64,000 nt of DNA from Dermacentor variabilis. Its lineage: Eukaryota > Arthropoda > Arachnida > Ixodida > Ixodidae. The stretch's first letter is position 1, and each line of letters opens with the position of its first letter. Shown one piece after another: positions 36,141 through 52,370 of the stretch. The stretch is taken from contig NC_134572.1 of the NCBI RefSeq assembly GCF_050947875.1, forward strand, positions 121,329,105 through 121,393,104, written 5' to 3'. Position numbers and translations under genes: made by a program. The notes under the pieces are model-generated. The model did no database searches and was not told the origin of the DNA. It worked only from the letters and a program-made list of their open reading frames with translations.

Positions 36141-37139
36141 CTAAGGTGATGACACGATTAGGGGGTCGTGGTACGTCTTCAGGAGGCTGATGTGAACCGT
36201 CTCGCGGCCACGGCGGCGTTCGTCCGAAGATGGCGTCACCGGTTCGACCACATAATTTACAGGCGATGTATACGCGACGATCCCGTACGGACCCTGATAT
36301 TTCGGTGCAAACTTTGGGCTAAGGCCTGGAGCTTGCAAAGGCAGCCGGAGCCAGACGTGAGAGTCCACGGCGAAGGACTGTGTGAACTGAGCGTTGTCAG
36401 GGCGATCTTTGTGGATTCCTTGGGTATCCGACGTGAATGAGCGAGCCAGTTGACGGCACTCTTCAGCATGGCGAGCAACTTCGGAAAGAGGGGTGAATTC
36501 AGAGACATTCGGAAGATACGGATGTCGGAGTACGCTGTCGAGGGTAGTGTATGGTTCACGTCCACAAACAAGGAAAAATTGTGAGAAGCCTGTGGTAGCC
36601 TGAACGGCGGTATTACATGCGTTCGTCACAAAAGGGAAGACATCGTCCCAATTGGAAGGATCAGATGCAACATACATGGTGAGCATGTCACCAAGAGTGC
36701 GGTTGAATCGTTTTGTTGGACCGTTGGTCTGTGGGTGATACACCGTAGAGGTGCGGTGAATAGTGCGAGACGTGGCGAGTTGCTCATTAATAACTTTGGA
36801 CAAGAAGGCACGGCCTCAGTTACTGAGCAGTTCTCGCGGTGTGCCGTGCCGTTCGATGAAATGCCGTAAGATGAATGCGGCGACGTCGCTAGCAGCAGCC
36901 GAAGCAAGTGCAGCAGTTTCGGCATATATTGTGAGGGGGTCTACGGCGACAATTATCCCGATCAAAAGGACGCGCAGGACGAGGTAAAGGTTGCAGAGGG
37001 TCTGTCATATGAGGAGGTGTCTTCCGTCACTGACAGGCTGCACATGACAGAACGTATTTGCGGACATAAGAATACATGCCGCGCCAGTAGTACCACTGGC
37101 GGAGCTGCTCGAAGGTTTTCAGGACGCCAGCATGAGTTT
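36141..37139 (-). pseudogene. Ty3 integrase, inactivated
   Basis: Integrase inserts the element cDNA into the host genome. The zinc-binding part (THAGVLKT … YWRGMYSYVRKY … CAACQ) lies at about 37025-37139 in one frame. Around 36955 a deletion joins PFDR directly to the IIVAVDPLTIYAE region and removes the segment that normally carries the first catalytic Asp. A TGA lies at 36816-36818. The core continues INEQLATSRTIHRTSTVYHP, but the glutamate expected in the QTNG..ERFN motif is a lysine (TNGPTKRFNRTL). The C-terminal SH3-like part (KFAPKYQGPYGIV) ends at 36141. The enzyme is inactivated in several independent ways. Confidence 0.85.
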
Positions 37140-37251
37140 CCATGGCAGAGTGTATAAGCGCGACTGGACGAGGACGTAGAAAGAAACAGATACACAGACA
37201 CAGCGCTTCACTTTCAACTATAGATTTTGTTTTCGCGCGCATCGATAAATA
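37139..37251 (-). mobile_element. Dispersed repeat R, copy 2
   Basis: Matches 26800-26912 with the same plus-strand orientation. The end bearing ccatgg(c/t)agagtg adjoins Ty3 integrase sequence in both places. Sequence diverges after 37251. Confidence 0.7.
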
Positions 37252-37489
37252 TAGATGTTTTTTGTCTTGGTTTAGGGAATTTTCTCGGTTGAAGACACCG
37301 TAGTCAGGTTTGCTTCGGCTGGTGAAGTCATTTTGTTCTAAATTCTCTTTATTCCTTCACTTTAGCACTTAGCTTCGAATCTGTAGGCAGACAAGCAGCG
37401 TCAATATAGGGGCTAAATTCCATGCGGCATCTTTTGTCGAATGTTTGGTCAAAACAACATATTTTCTTAATAAATTTATTTTGCTTTCT
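37252..37489. other. Unassigned spacer
   Basis: AT-rich; nothing recognised. Confidence 0.3.
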
Positions 37490-37716
37490 GGGGTTTTAAG
37501 AGACAGAATCCCGATTTTATTATGAGGCACGCCGGAGTGAGAACTCCGGATTAATTCTGACCACCACGGGATCTTTAACATACCCACAATGCACGGGGCA
37601 CAGACGTATTTGTATTTTCTCCCATCGAAATGCGGTCGGCGCAGCCGTGATTTGTTACCGCAATCTCCTGCTTATCAGCGCAATCCCATAGCCGCTAAGC
37701 CACCCTCGCTGGTCTT
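37490..37716 (-). mobile_element. tRNA-derived SINE, family A, near complete
   Basis: Minus-strand order is head (gcggcttagc-type), GGCGAAATGC-like region (plus ccatcgaaatgcggtcgg), middle, then ccggagttctc and a GGTTTTaagaga-like end. It aligns block by block with the plus-strand copies at 42.9 and 57.0 kb. Confidence 0.7.
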
Positions 37717-38008
37717 GATAAATTTAGAGCTATATATAATACAGCGACAAATACAGCAATCTCAATATTATCAGTTTCGCAACCATCTAATAAACGTTCT
37801 ATTTGTCTCCCTGTTGTACTACCTTGCAGAATGGCAGCCCAATCTCCAGCGATTGACTTTCTCTCGCTCTCTTTCTTCTTTGCTTTGGAGGGGAGGTGAG
37901 ATGAGGGAGGGTAGTTGTGTTAAAGCATTGAGGTGCGTTACACTTGCGTAACGCCTTAATGAGCCATAGTTTTCACATTCATCTTTGCACGCACTCCATA
38001 CATAACGT

Positions 38009-40862
38009 CGACGCCATACATAACAGGCCGCCATTGGAATCTGAACCTGGCAACGTTTAACGTTAGAACGCTATCTAGTGAGGCGAGTCTAGCAGTATTA
38101 TTGGAGGAATTAGAGGGTAGTAAATGGGATATAATAGGGCTCAGTGAGGTTAGGAGGACAAAAGAAGCATATACAGTGCTAAAAAGCGGGCATGTACTGT
38201 GTTACCGGGGCTTAGCGGAGAGGCGAGAACTAGGAGTCGGATTCCTGATTAATAAGGAAATAGCTGGTAACATACAGGAATTCTATAGCATTAACGAGAG
38301 GGTGGCAGGTCTTGTTGTGAAACTTAATAAGAGGTACAAATTGAAGGTGGTACAAGTCTATGCCCCTACATGCAGTCATGATGACCAGCAAGTCGAAAGC
38401 TTTTATGAAGACGTGGAATCGGCGATGGGTAAAGTCAAAACAAAATACACTATACTGATGGGCGACTTCAATGCCAGCGTAGGCAAGAAGCAGGCTGGAG
38501 ACAAGTCAGTGGGGGAATATGGCATAGGCTCTAGGAATAGCAGAGGAGAATTATTAGTAGAGTTTGCAGAACAGAATAATATGCGGATAATGAACACCTT
38601 TTTCCGCAAGCGGGTTAGTCGAAAGTGGACGTGGAGGAGCCCGAATGGTGAGACTAGAAATGAAATCGACTTCATACTCTGCGCGAACCCTGGCATCATA
38701 CAAGATGTAGACGTACTCGGCAAGGTACGCTGCAGTGACCATAGGATGGTAAGAACTCGAATTAGCCTAGACTTGAGGAGGGAACGGAAGAAACTGGTAC
38801 ACTAGAAGCCAATCAATGAATTAGCGGTAAGAGGGAAACTAGAGGAATTCCGGATCAAGCTACAGAACAGGTATTCGGCTTTAACTCAGGAAGAGGACCT
38901 TAGTGTTGAAGCAATGAACGACTATCTCATGGGAACCATTAAGGAGTGCGCAATAGAAGTCGGTGGTAACTCCGTTAGACAGGAAACCAGTAAGCTATCG
39001 CAGGAGACGAAAGATCTGATCAAGAAACGCCAATGTATGAAAGCCTCTAACCCTACAGCTAGAATAGAACTGGCAGAACTTTCTAAGTTAATCAACAAGC
39101 GTAAGACAGCGGACATCAGCAACTATAATATGGATAGAATTGAACAGGCTCTCAGGAACGGAGGAAGCCTAAAAACAGTGAAGAAGAAACTAGGAATAGG
39201 CAAGAATCAGATGTGTGCGTTAAGAGACAAAGCCGGCAATATCGTTACTAATATGGATGAGATAGTTCAAGTGGCTGAGGAGTTCTATAGAGATTTATAC
39301 AGTACCAGTGGCACCCACGACGATAGTGGAAGAGAGAATAGCCTAGAGGAATTCGAAATCCCACAGGTAACGCCAGAAGAAGTAAGGAAAGCCTTAGGAG
39401 CTATGCAAAGGGGGAAGGCAGCCGGGGAGGATCAGGTAACAGCAGATTTGTTGAAGGATGGTGGTCAGTTTGTTCTAGAGAAACTGGCCACCCTGTATAC
39501 GCAATGCCTCATAACCTCGAGCGTACCGGAATCTTGGAAGAACGCTAACATAATCCTAATCCATAAGAAAGGGGACGCCAAAGACTTGAAAAATTATAGA
39601 CCGATCAGCTTACTGTCCGTTGCCTACAAAGTATTTACTAAGGTAATCGCAAATAGAATCAGGAACACCTTAAACTTCTGTCAACCAAAGGACCAGGCAG
39701 GATTCCGTAAAGGCTACTCAACAATAGACCATATTCACACTATCAATCAAGTGATAGAGAAATGTGCAAAATATAACCAACCGTTATATATAGCTTTCAT
39801 TGATTACGAGAAAGCGTTTGATTCAGTCGAAACCTCAGCAGTCATGGAGGCATTACGGAATCAGGGTGTAGATGAGCCATATGTAAAGATACTGGAAGAT
39901 ATCTATAGCGGCTCCACAGCCACCGTAGTCCTCCACAAAGAAAGCAACAAAATCCCTATAAAGAAAGGCGTCAGACAGGGAGATACGATATCTCCAATGC
40001 TATTCACAGCATGTGTACAGGAGGTATTCAGAGGCCTGGAGTGGGAAGAATTGGGGATAAAAGTTGATGGAGAATACCTTAGCAACTTGCGATTCGCTGA
40101 TGATATTGCCTTGCTTAGTAACTCAGGAGACCAATTGCAATGCATGCTCACTGACCTGGAGAGGCAAAGCAGAAGGGTGGGTCTGAAAATTAATCTGCAG
40201 AAAACTAAAGTAATGTTTAACAGGCTCGGAAGAGAACAGCAGTTTACGATAGGTAGCGAAGCACTGGAAGGGGTAAGGGACTACATCTACTTAGGGCAGG
40301 TAGTGACCACGGATCCGGATCATGAGACTGAAATAACCAGAAGAATAAGAATGGGCTGGGGTGCGTTTGGCAGGCATTCTCAAATTATGAACAGCAGGTT
40401 GCCACTATCCCTCAAAAGGAAAGTGTATAACAGCTGTGTGTTACCAGTACTCACATATGGGGCAGAAACCTGGAGACTTACGAAAAGGGTTCTGCTGAAA
40501 TTGAGGACGACGCAACGAGCTATGGAAAGAAGAATGATGGGTGTGACGTTAAGGGATAAGAAAAGAGCAGATTGGGTGAGGCAACAAACGCGGGTAAACG
40601 ACATCTTAGTTGAAATCAAGAAAAAGAAATGGGCATGGGCCGGACATGTAATGAGGAGGGAAGATAACCGATGGTCACTAAGGGTTACGGACTGGATTCC
40701 AAGGGAAGGGATGCGTAGCAGGGGGCGGCAGAAAGTTAGGTGGGCGGATGACATTAAGACGTTTGCAGGGACAACATGGCCACAATTAGTACATGACCGG
40801 GGTAGTTGGAGAAGTATGGGAGAGGCCTTTGCCCTGCAGTGGGCGTAACTAGGATGATGATG
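38009..40862 (+). mobile_element. RTE-clade (BovB-like) LINE, nearly full length
   Basis: A 2.85-kb insertion ending in a (GAT)n tail. It is flanked by an 11-bp direct repeat, atacataacgt, at 37998-38008 and 40863-40873. This marks target-primed insertion. The left end lacks an in-frame ATG before the endonuclease, so the element is probably slightly 5' truncated or starts elsewhere. Confidence 0.85.
38011..40848 (+). pseudogene. RTE endonuclease-reverse transcriptase ORF, one in-frame stop
   Basis: One frame encodes the whole protein that nicks DNA and copies the LINE RNA. The endonuclease has NLATFNVRTL, WDIIGLSEVRR, GDFNA at 38461-38475 and a CSDH motif at about 38731-38742. The RT has NYRPISLLSVAYKVF, FIDYEKAFDS with its catalytic Asp at 39802, GVRQGDTISPMLF, FADD at 40093-40104 and GLKINLQKTKVMF. 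A conserved C-terminal tail follows (AGHVMRREDNRWS … GRQKVRWADDI). A single TAG at 38803-38805 lies between the two domains; the frame then continues unchanged to TAA at 40846-40848. All recognised catalytic motifs are intact, so the copy looks young. It cannot make the full protein without readthrough. Confidence 0.88.
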
Positions 40863-40873
40863 ATACATAACGT

Positions 40874-42924
40874 GCTACCTCCGCATGTACCGTGCTTTTC
40901 GTTCTAATCTGCAGGTGATGTTTGGGTGCGCATGTTTTTCTGAAAGAAAGGTTACGATTAAAAAAAATACAAGTTTGCCTTGGTGTTTTACATTTTGTTA
41001 GTCGCTCAGTACACGTTAGGACGCGAAGAGGATCTGTATATGCCATTGCTATTATCGTACTTAATACCGAAACTCGCTCCTTCGTGTTCTGACGAGAATG
41101 ACGCATTAACCATTTCACCTTCTTCACTGAACCGTCTTTCTCTTTCCCATAGATCCTCAACTAGAGAAGACTGCCACGTATGTATCTTTTGTGGTTTTGG
41201 CAGAGTCGGTGGTCACCAATCCTGAAAATTAAAGGCAGTGAATTTGATCATCGCATTAGGTACAGAATGTTAATTGACATGCGATCGATGTCCTCCCGTT
41301 ACCTTGTGGGTCTAACTTTACACTAGATCTTTACTATATTCCACTGTACGTACCTGTTAGGAAAATTGCTGCGCTATGAAAATAACATCCTCATGAATAG
41401 AAAGAAAAAGGTAGGGACTGCATCATATATAAGAGTTTTTAAAACTTTCTTCGGAACACGAAACCAACTTTTACGCTTGCTTTACATTTGATCAGATTTT
41501 CTCTCGGCAAACTTTTACAGCTGTGAAGTCATAAGTCGAGACTTTGCATCCGTGAAAGAGAAGGAGCTTTCAGGGAGTTTTGCATGCATGATGTAGCACA
41601 AAGTAGCGAAGAAAAGCAAAACGAGATTGCAATACCCGTGGCAGCCTTCAATATCGCCGGCGGACTCAGGCTGCGCGGGCAGTCATCCGGGCAACTTCCT
41701 AGGAAAGGTGAATTCAATATCGCTGTCTCCTGAATATTTCACGACGCGTTTCCGGACGTGCAGCAGTCTTCGCAGACGTGCATATTATTAGGTGGAGAGG
41801 TGTCAACTGTATAAAACCAACAAGGTCAACGTAGAAAACCTAAAGCAAGTTTTGATAAGCAGTATCTAAGATGAAACGTTAGGGCAAATTCCGTGTGTGC
41901 TTTCCATTCCGGTCCCCTGCCCCTCTATATATTTAAAGTGCTCGAGACTGCTTTGTAGTATGCTTTGCTTGAAATTTTCCTTTGTTAAGTGACAAGAGAG
42001 ACAAAGAATTGACAACGCCAATATGCTTTGTAGTTCTTGACATTTAAATTTTTTATTTTAATGTCACGATAATAGACGTCCGGGCGTTGTCATGCATCTT
42101 GTATAAGATAGAGACATCACTGCTCGTAGGTGAAAATCCGTAGACCATGTTTGCAGCTCAAACATTCTGTGACAGGGCGCAATCTTTGTTCTTTTTATTT
42201 TTTGTAATTATATTGTGCGATGGGGCATAAACGGCGTGAAAACGAGCACAATTATTTGATACCGAAAAAACTAGTTCCCCCAGTAATTTTCTTGCGGTAT
42301 TGTACAATATCGTTGTCATAAAAAATAAAGGAGGTGGCTCTGTTAGGCACACAAGCTCCTCTGCAGAAGCAAATGGGCAATTACAACACTTGTACTACAT
42401 TGTAATAAAAGCAGGAACACTTACATACTGGATGAAATAGCATAACGAAACGCTGTAATTTTACTAAATATACAAAGACACTATGGAAAAATGTATGGGT
42501 AGCATTAGTATCTCACACCGTTGACATAGAAACAGAATAATTAACGCAGAGGAAAAAATTGGGAGAATTCGTTGCATCCGTGATGGAATATTACTGCTAA
42601 TTTACATGTGTGCGATTAAAGAAGTCGGTAGCGTATTTCAGAAGTTTTTGCACAGAATAATATTTTATATGCGGTATATGTAGACCTGGGTGCGTTGGCC
42701 ACAGCAACCACTATTTTCTGCGGAAGAAAGACTTCAAAAAATGTCTAGATCTGTGAGAGGTAGTAATTTCCTAAACGACGTGGCCGATGACATCCATGGA
42801 AAAGAAAAACAATAGCAAACAAACAAGAGATATCGCAATATAGCCGTTTCATTTACCTGAAAAAGCCGGAACACATCGAGTTGTAAGAATATTATGACGC
42901 GTCTTTCTTCACACCTCGAAACAG
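40874..42924. other. Unassigned 2-kb stretch
   Basis: Nothing recognised; short frames only. Confidence 0.35.
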
Positions 42925-43132
42925 TTTTTTTTTTTGGCTGCTAAGCACGAGGTCACGGGATCGAATCGCGGCCATGGCGCCCGCTTTTCGATGGGGGCGG
43001 AATGCGAACGCACCCGCGCGGTTATATTTAGGCGCGCATCGCGTAACTACCCGTCGTCCAAATTATTCCGGAGTCCCCCACTACGGCGCGACTTATAATC
43101 AAATCGTGGTTTTGTCATGTAAAACTCCCCCA
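42925..43132 (+). mobile_element. tRNA-derived SINE, family A, near complete
   Basis: The head has ctgctaagcacgaggtcacg and a B-box-like gggatcgaatcgc. Then come cgatgggggcggaatgcg, attccggagtcccccactac, ggcgcgacttataatcaaat and cgtggttttgtcatgtaaaa. This is the best copy for reading the B box of family A. Confidence 0.75.
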
Positions 43133-44173
43133 ATGTCAGTTTTATTTATATTTACGAGGGCAATAGCGTGGACGCTCAACTCGCATTCCTGCCGTCGGTA
43201 GCACCGTCATGTAGTCTCGCTATCAACAGCGCATGCTCGGCTCGCGGGCGCACGGTAGGAAATTCTCCAAAGACGCCGAGCTCCCGTTTGGCTGCCAAAG
43301 CGACGAAGCTAAGGAGACACTCCGGCTCAGTCAAGTCTTCGGCGCTTTAGCCTGCGCAGCGTTCTGCCTTCCGCTACTGGCATGAGCGTTGTACGTACGC
43401 CCACAGTAAGCACACCGGCGTTTCTGCTCGCGCTGTGCGGCGTGTATGCGCCTTGTCTTTGCAGTAAACCTCAAATTATCCAATTATTTCACTTGTCGCT
43501 GAGTAACTCAAATTGTGAATGGCCTCCCGGTCGGTCTCATCTCGTGCAGCAGCGAAGTATGCGATGCACGCGCCACCACTCGTGGAACTCCTCAACACGC
43601 GAGAGTAGGGAGCCCATGCGTGCAAACGAGACATGCATGTGGGATCCACACGCGAGACTTTCGAGACGGGTATTAGCTGCCAACGGAACTGTTACTCTAC
43701 CTATAAGCAGGAGTTGTTTTGCGTGTTCCGCTATGCCAGCAGCTTGCACCCGCGTTTGATAAGAACACCGTTCGAGGCAGTCTCTAGCGCAGCGCCAACC
43801 CTTACAATGGCTGCCAACGCGTTGCCCTTTGGGTGAAACTGCTTACTTTTGTTCTTCGAATAATGAGGTAACCAGCACATTCTGAATAGCTTAGACAATG
43901 TTAGTAAAACTTTACCCAGACGACTCAACCGCACGGCATTCGCTTTCCTCGGCCCTACACGGATCAACTTTGCAAAACGCATTACTTCTAACAAGGTAGA
44001 TATGTAATTATTTTGTGTAATCGCGACAAGACATGAATTTTTTTGCTCCGTAGTCCAGAAGGCGCCTCCAAATTTAACCGAACATTCCATGGCACGGTTG
44101 TTTTTGTTACTGATAAATTCACATGTGCACGATGAGGGCATCATTACAGTACGGAAACGAATGCTGCGCGTAC
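43133..44173. other. Unassigned, partly CpG-rich stretch
   Basis: 43150-43660 is noticeably CpG-rich. A 125-codon plus frame at 43382-43759 and a 137-codon minus frame at 43731-44144 show no recognisable domains. An exon cannot be excluded, but nothing supports one. Confidence 0.3.
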
Positions 44174-44177
44174 TTTA

Positions 44178-44886
44178 GAGGAAGCTTTAACTCGGGTGCT
44201 CCTATCTAAATACACATAAAAGGAAAATTCGTTCTTCTCGGCAACCACTGCACCGAATTTGACGAGGTCTGTTGCATCTAAAAGAAAAACTTAAAACCTA
44301 GTGACTGTTGGCTTTGGATTTTTGATTTACGTCGTCAATATTTTGTTGAAAATTTTCAAAAACGAAACTATCAAGTTTACAACTTTGTAACTCAGCAACA
44401 AAAATTGATAATACAATTCTGTGAATTGCATCTAATAGTACATCTAAAACGGACAAAATTGATATGTTAAACATGAATGTAAAAAAAAATTAAGTAATAT
44501 GGAAATATAGCTTTTGCAGAACCCTTGTAAAGAACGTAACACATTCATGTAAGATATAAAATGACGTATTGAATTTGTCGGCTTTCAATGATCTAATGGA
44601 TCCCGTTTACATAACCGAGATATCTGTTATTTATGCAGCGCTATGAATCTGTAAACTTCGCGCTTCTATTTTTTTCAAACTTCCGAATTTTCGAAAATTG
44701 CTTTAACAATATGCAGGATCTAAATAGAAATTCCTAGACAAAGAGTCACTAGAATTTAACTTGCTCTCTCAAATGCAACAAAATTTGTTAAAGTCGGTCC
44801 AGGGGTTATCTTAAAAAAACGTTTTTGCGTTTTTACATGTATTTGAATATGCCGCGTGGTAGTTGGGCCCGAGCTAAAGCTTCCTA
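44178..44886 (+). mobile_element. TIR element, copy 2 (opposite orientation to copy 1)
   Basis: Left GAGGAAGCTTTAACTCGGG, right complement AGGAAGCTTTAGCTCGGGC. It aligns end to end with the reverse complement of 8916-9632, including interior blocks such as gacaaaattgatatgtta and cttctatttttttcaaactt. Flanks are TTTA and TTAT, each one change from TTAA. No coding capacity. Confidence 0.8.
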
Positions 44887-45211
44887 TTATCTCCTAAACT
44901 TGCGGCATTATCTCCAAAACTAAAGTAGGAAGAGAACGAAGGTCGACCTCTGAAGCAGCGGTAATATTGCTCGTTTGCAAAGATGTGTGGCATACAATTC
45001 TGACATTGCTGGATGCCATATTTGCCACTGCTACGAGAATGTTTAACCTTTCGAAATTTTAGAATTGAACTAGCTGGTAAGCATCCGTCTTTCTGTTCCC
45101 ACCGCACCCAAAAAAACGAGGAGTAAGAGAAGAAACGTGCATGTCCAGTGCATTTCTTCTCTTAGCCCTCGTTTTCGTGAGCGTTGCATATATAGAAAGA
45201 TTTGCACTTTG
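44887..45211. other. Unassigned spacer
   Basis: Nothing recognised. Confidence 0.3.
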
Positions 45212-45245
45212 AAATAATAATAATAATAATAGTAATAATAATATA

Positions 45246-45299
<54 letters not shown>
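45212..45299. repeat. (AAT)n microsatellite, interrupted
   Basis: About 28 AAT units with interruptions near 45231 and 45242-45246. It yields spurious poly-Tyr and poly-Ile frames. Confidence 0.95.
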
Positions 45300-50204
<4,905 letters not shown>

Positions 50205-51065
50205 TAAAGCTTTTTACTGAAGTATTTTCATGGTGACTAACAAAAGAATACAAGTTATTAAACGAGGAAGGCTTAGCAGCAAGGATCAACGCCGAATATC
50301 TCAGCGACCTTTGGTTTGCAGATGACATTGTGCTCTTCAGCAACACCGGGGACGAATTACAACAAATGATTGAGGAACCTAACACAGAGAGTGTTAGAGT
50401 GAGGTTGAAGATTATTATGCAGAATATAAAGTTAATGATCAATAGCTTGGCAAGGAAACAAGAGTTCAGGATCACCAGTCAGTCTCTAGAGTCGGTGAAG
50501 GAGTACGTTTACCTAGGTCAATTACTCGGAGGCGACCTTGATCACGAGGAGAAAATTTGCAGAACAATAAAATTTGTTGGAGCGCATACGGCACACATTT
50601 TCAGATCCTGACTGGAAGCTTACCTTCTTCATTGAAAAGAAAGGTGCACAATCAGTTCATTCTACTGGTGCTAACATATGGCGCAAAAATTCGGAGACTC
50701 ACAAAGCCACTCCAAACAAAGTTAATCACCGCGCAAAGAGGGATGAAATGAAGAATGTTAGGCGTAACGTTAAGAGACAGGAAGAGAGCGGTGTGGATCA
50801 AAGAGCAAACGGCGATAGCCGATATTCCATTTGACATCATTAGAAAGAAATGGGGCTGGGTAGGTGATGTAGTGCGCAGGTTAGACAACCGGTGGACCAT
50901 TAGGGTTACAAAATGGGTGCCAAGAAAAGGGAAGCGCCGTCCAGGATGGCAGAAAACTAGGTAGGGCGACGAAATTAGGGAATGCGCAGGCGCTCGTTCG
51001 AATCGGTTGGCACAGGGCAAGGGTAATCAGCAATCGCAAGGAGCGGGTTTCATCCTGCAGTAGAC
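50205..51065 (+). pseudogene. Second RTE-type LINE fragment (diverged subfamily)
   Basis: Only the 3' part of an RTE reverse transcriptase ORF is present: INAEYLSDLWFADDIVLFSN with the FADD box near 50317, then SLESVKEYVYLGQLLGGDLD. Later come MLGVTLRDRKRAVWIKEQ and KKWGWVGDVVRRLDNRW in other frames. Several frameshifts are needed to follow it. It ends in gctgctgctgctgatgataa, a (GCT)n(GAT)n tail like the other RTE copies. Protein similarity to the 38-kb copy is clear but distant, so it is an older or different subfamily. Non-functional. Confidence 0.8.
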
Positions 51066-51988
51066 ATAAAATAGGCTGCTGCTGCTGATGATAATGAAGC
51101 CTAATTAGCATTCGGAGTAGGGATATAAATACTAAATACTTAAAAATGTGGGTTGCATCATTTGTTTTTTTGTTTTTTGTTTTGTTCTAGGGATGCTTTA
51201 TGCTTTTTACTAGATCATTGCCTCTATTTAGTTGAAGGCGCCTTTCACAAAGTTCATTTTACCGCCAAAAAAAACGGATATTGTGGATTTGCACTTTGAA
51301 TACAGTTTAATATCCCCCTTCACGGCCCCTACCAAAGAGAGTGCGTTTGTTCCAGCAAAATCTGGGATACAGGGAAGTTTACTCTTTTTGAAAGTGTTCA
51401 AAATATGGGGCCCTATAGCGTAAAACTATTCCAATAGGTTTAATTTCAATCTCCTGACGTCAATGTTGCGTAACCATCGACGCAAGCATAGGGCGGTGAC
51501 CCGAAGGGTTGTCTAGACAGATCAATCAAACGCTCTCCTCGTTTATGGGAAGTCACTTCTGTTTGCTTTAAAAACGAATAACATGGCCTACACTCAGCCG
51601 AATAACATTGCCTACATCTGATTGGCTGGCAAGAAGCAAGGAGCACGCTGAAGTGGAGAGAGATGCCGTGGGGCCGAGTCAGTGCACTTAAAATCGATAA
51701 CCGAGTGAAGAGGATAGAGCCGGCGTCTGGGATTGGTCCGCTTTCCCTTAATTTGCTTGCGGTGGCTGGTCGAAAATCATGGCGACATGCGACGGAAGGT
51801 TAAGAACGCCGCTAAAATGGATCCTCAGCAAAGAATAGATGGCCGAGCGATGTCGTATATGTGCCGAAAGGGCTCAGTAACGTTATACGGCCATGCAAAA
51901 TGTTTTATTGTACGCAAATAAACGCATGCTCTCCGGCAGGTGCGAGTAGCCGGTTCCTGAGCAATCGGCGGCATCCATCTTTTATTCC
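51066..51988. other. Unassigned stretch
   Basis: Nothing recognised. Confidence 0.3.
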
Positions 51989-52019
51989 TTTTCTGAATAG
52001 CCTGCGGCTATTCAGAAAA
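51989..52019. repeat. Perfect 14-bp-arm hairpin
   Basis: ttttctgaatagcc and ggctattcagaaaa flank a three-base loop (tgc). It sits just upstream of a tandem duplication. Confidence 0.9.
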
Positions 52020-52028
52020 AATGATTCA

Positions 52029-52370
52029 CTTTTGTTCGGCATGTTATGCATTTTTAACGTGTACACTTCACTGTGACGCGGCGAGTTTTCGCGGCTTTGT
52101 GACGTCGCGTGCCAGGCAGGTGGAGTGGGGGCAGTCCGAAATGTTTTCAACAATAGCCGAGCGCTAATAGCGAAAAGGTGTCGAATCACAAATAAGTATT
52201 TTTCTTTTGTTCGGTCCAATCATGCATAATCAGTGTACACGTCATATCAGATGAGGAGCTATCGTGGTTTGCGTGACGTCGCGTGACAGACAGGCGAAGT
52301 AGGGGTGGCCCCAAAAAAGTTGTTGACCTTGCGCCGAGGGCTGATTGGAAAATTGGAATAGAAAAGATTG
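52029..52370 (+). repeat. Diverged two-unit tandem repeat, about 175-bp period
   Basis: cttttgttcgg starts both units (52029 and 52204). Each then has an atgcat core, a gtgtacac core, gtgacgtcgcgtg, a caggc(a/g)-type core and a g(t/g)agtggggg/gtaggggtgg block in the same order. Confidence 0.65.

Larger units (their letters stand above)
35973..37139 (-). mobile_element. Ty3-type LTR retrotransposon, 3' part (integrase to LTR), inverted
   Basis: On the minus strand this begins within the integrase zinc-binding region (ETHAGVLKTFEQLRQW) immediately after repeat R at 37139. It runs through the integrase core and C-terminal domain to a 3' LTR. It supplies almost exactly what the element at 22.8-26.8 kb lacks, with an overlap of about 20 bases. 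Confidence 0.85.

Noticed and set aside
38011..40848. Claim of horizontal transfer of the RTE from vertebrates
   Set aside because: BovB transfer involving ticks is known, but sequence identity to vertebrate copies cannot be judged from this window alone.
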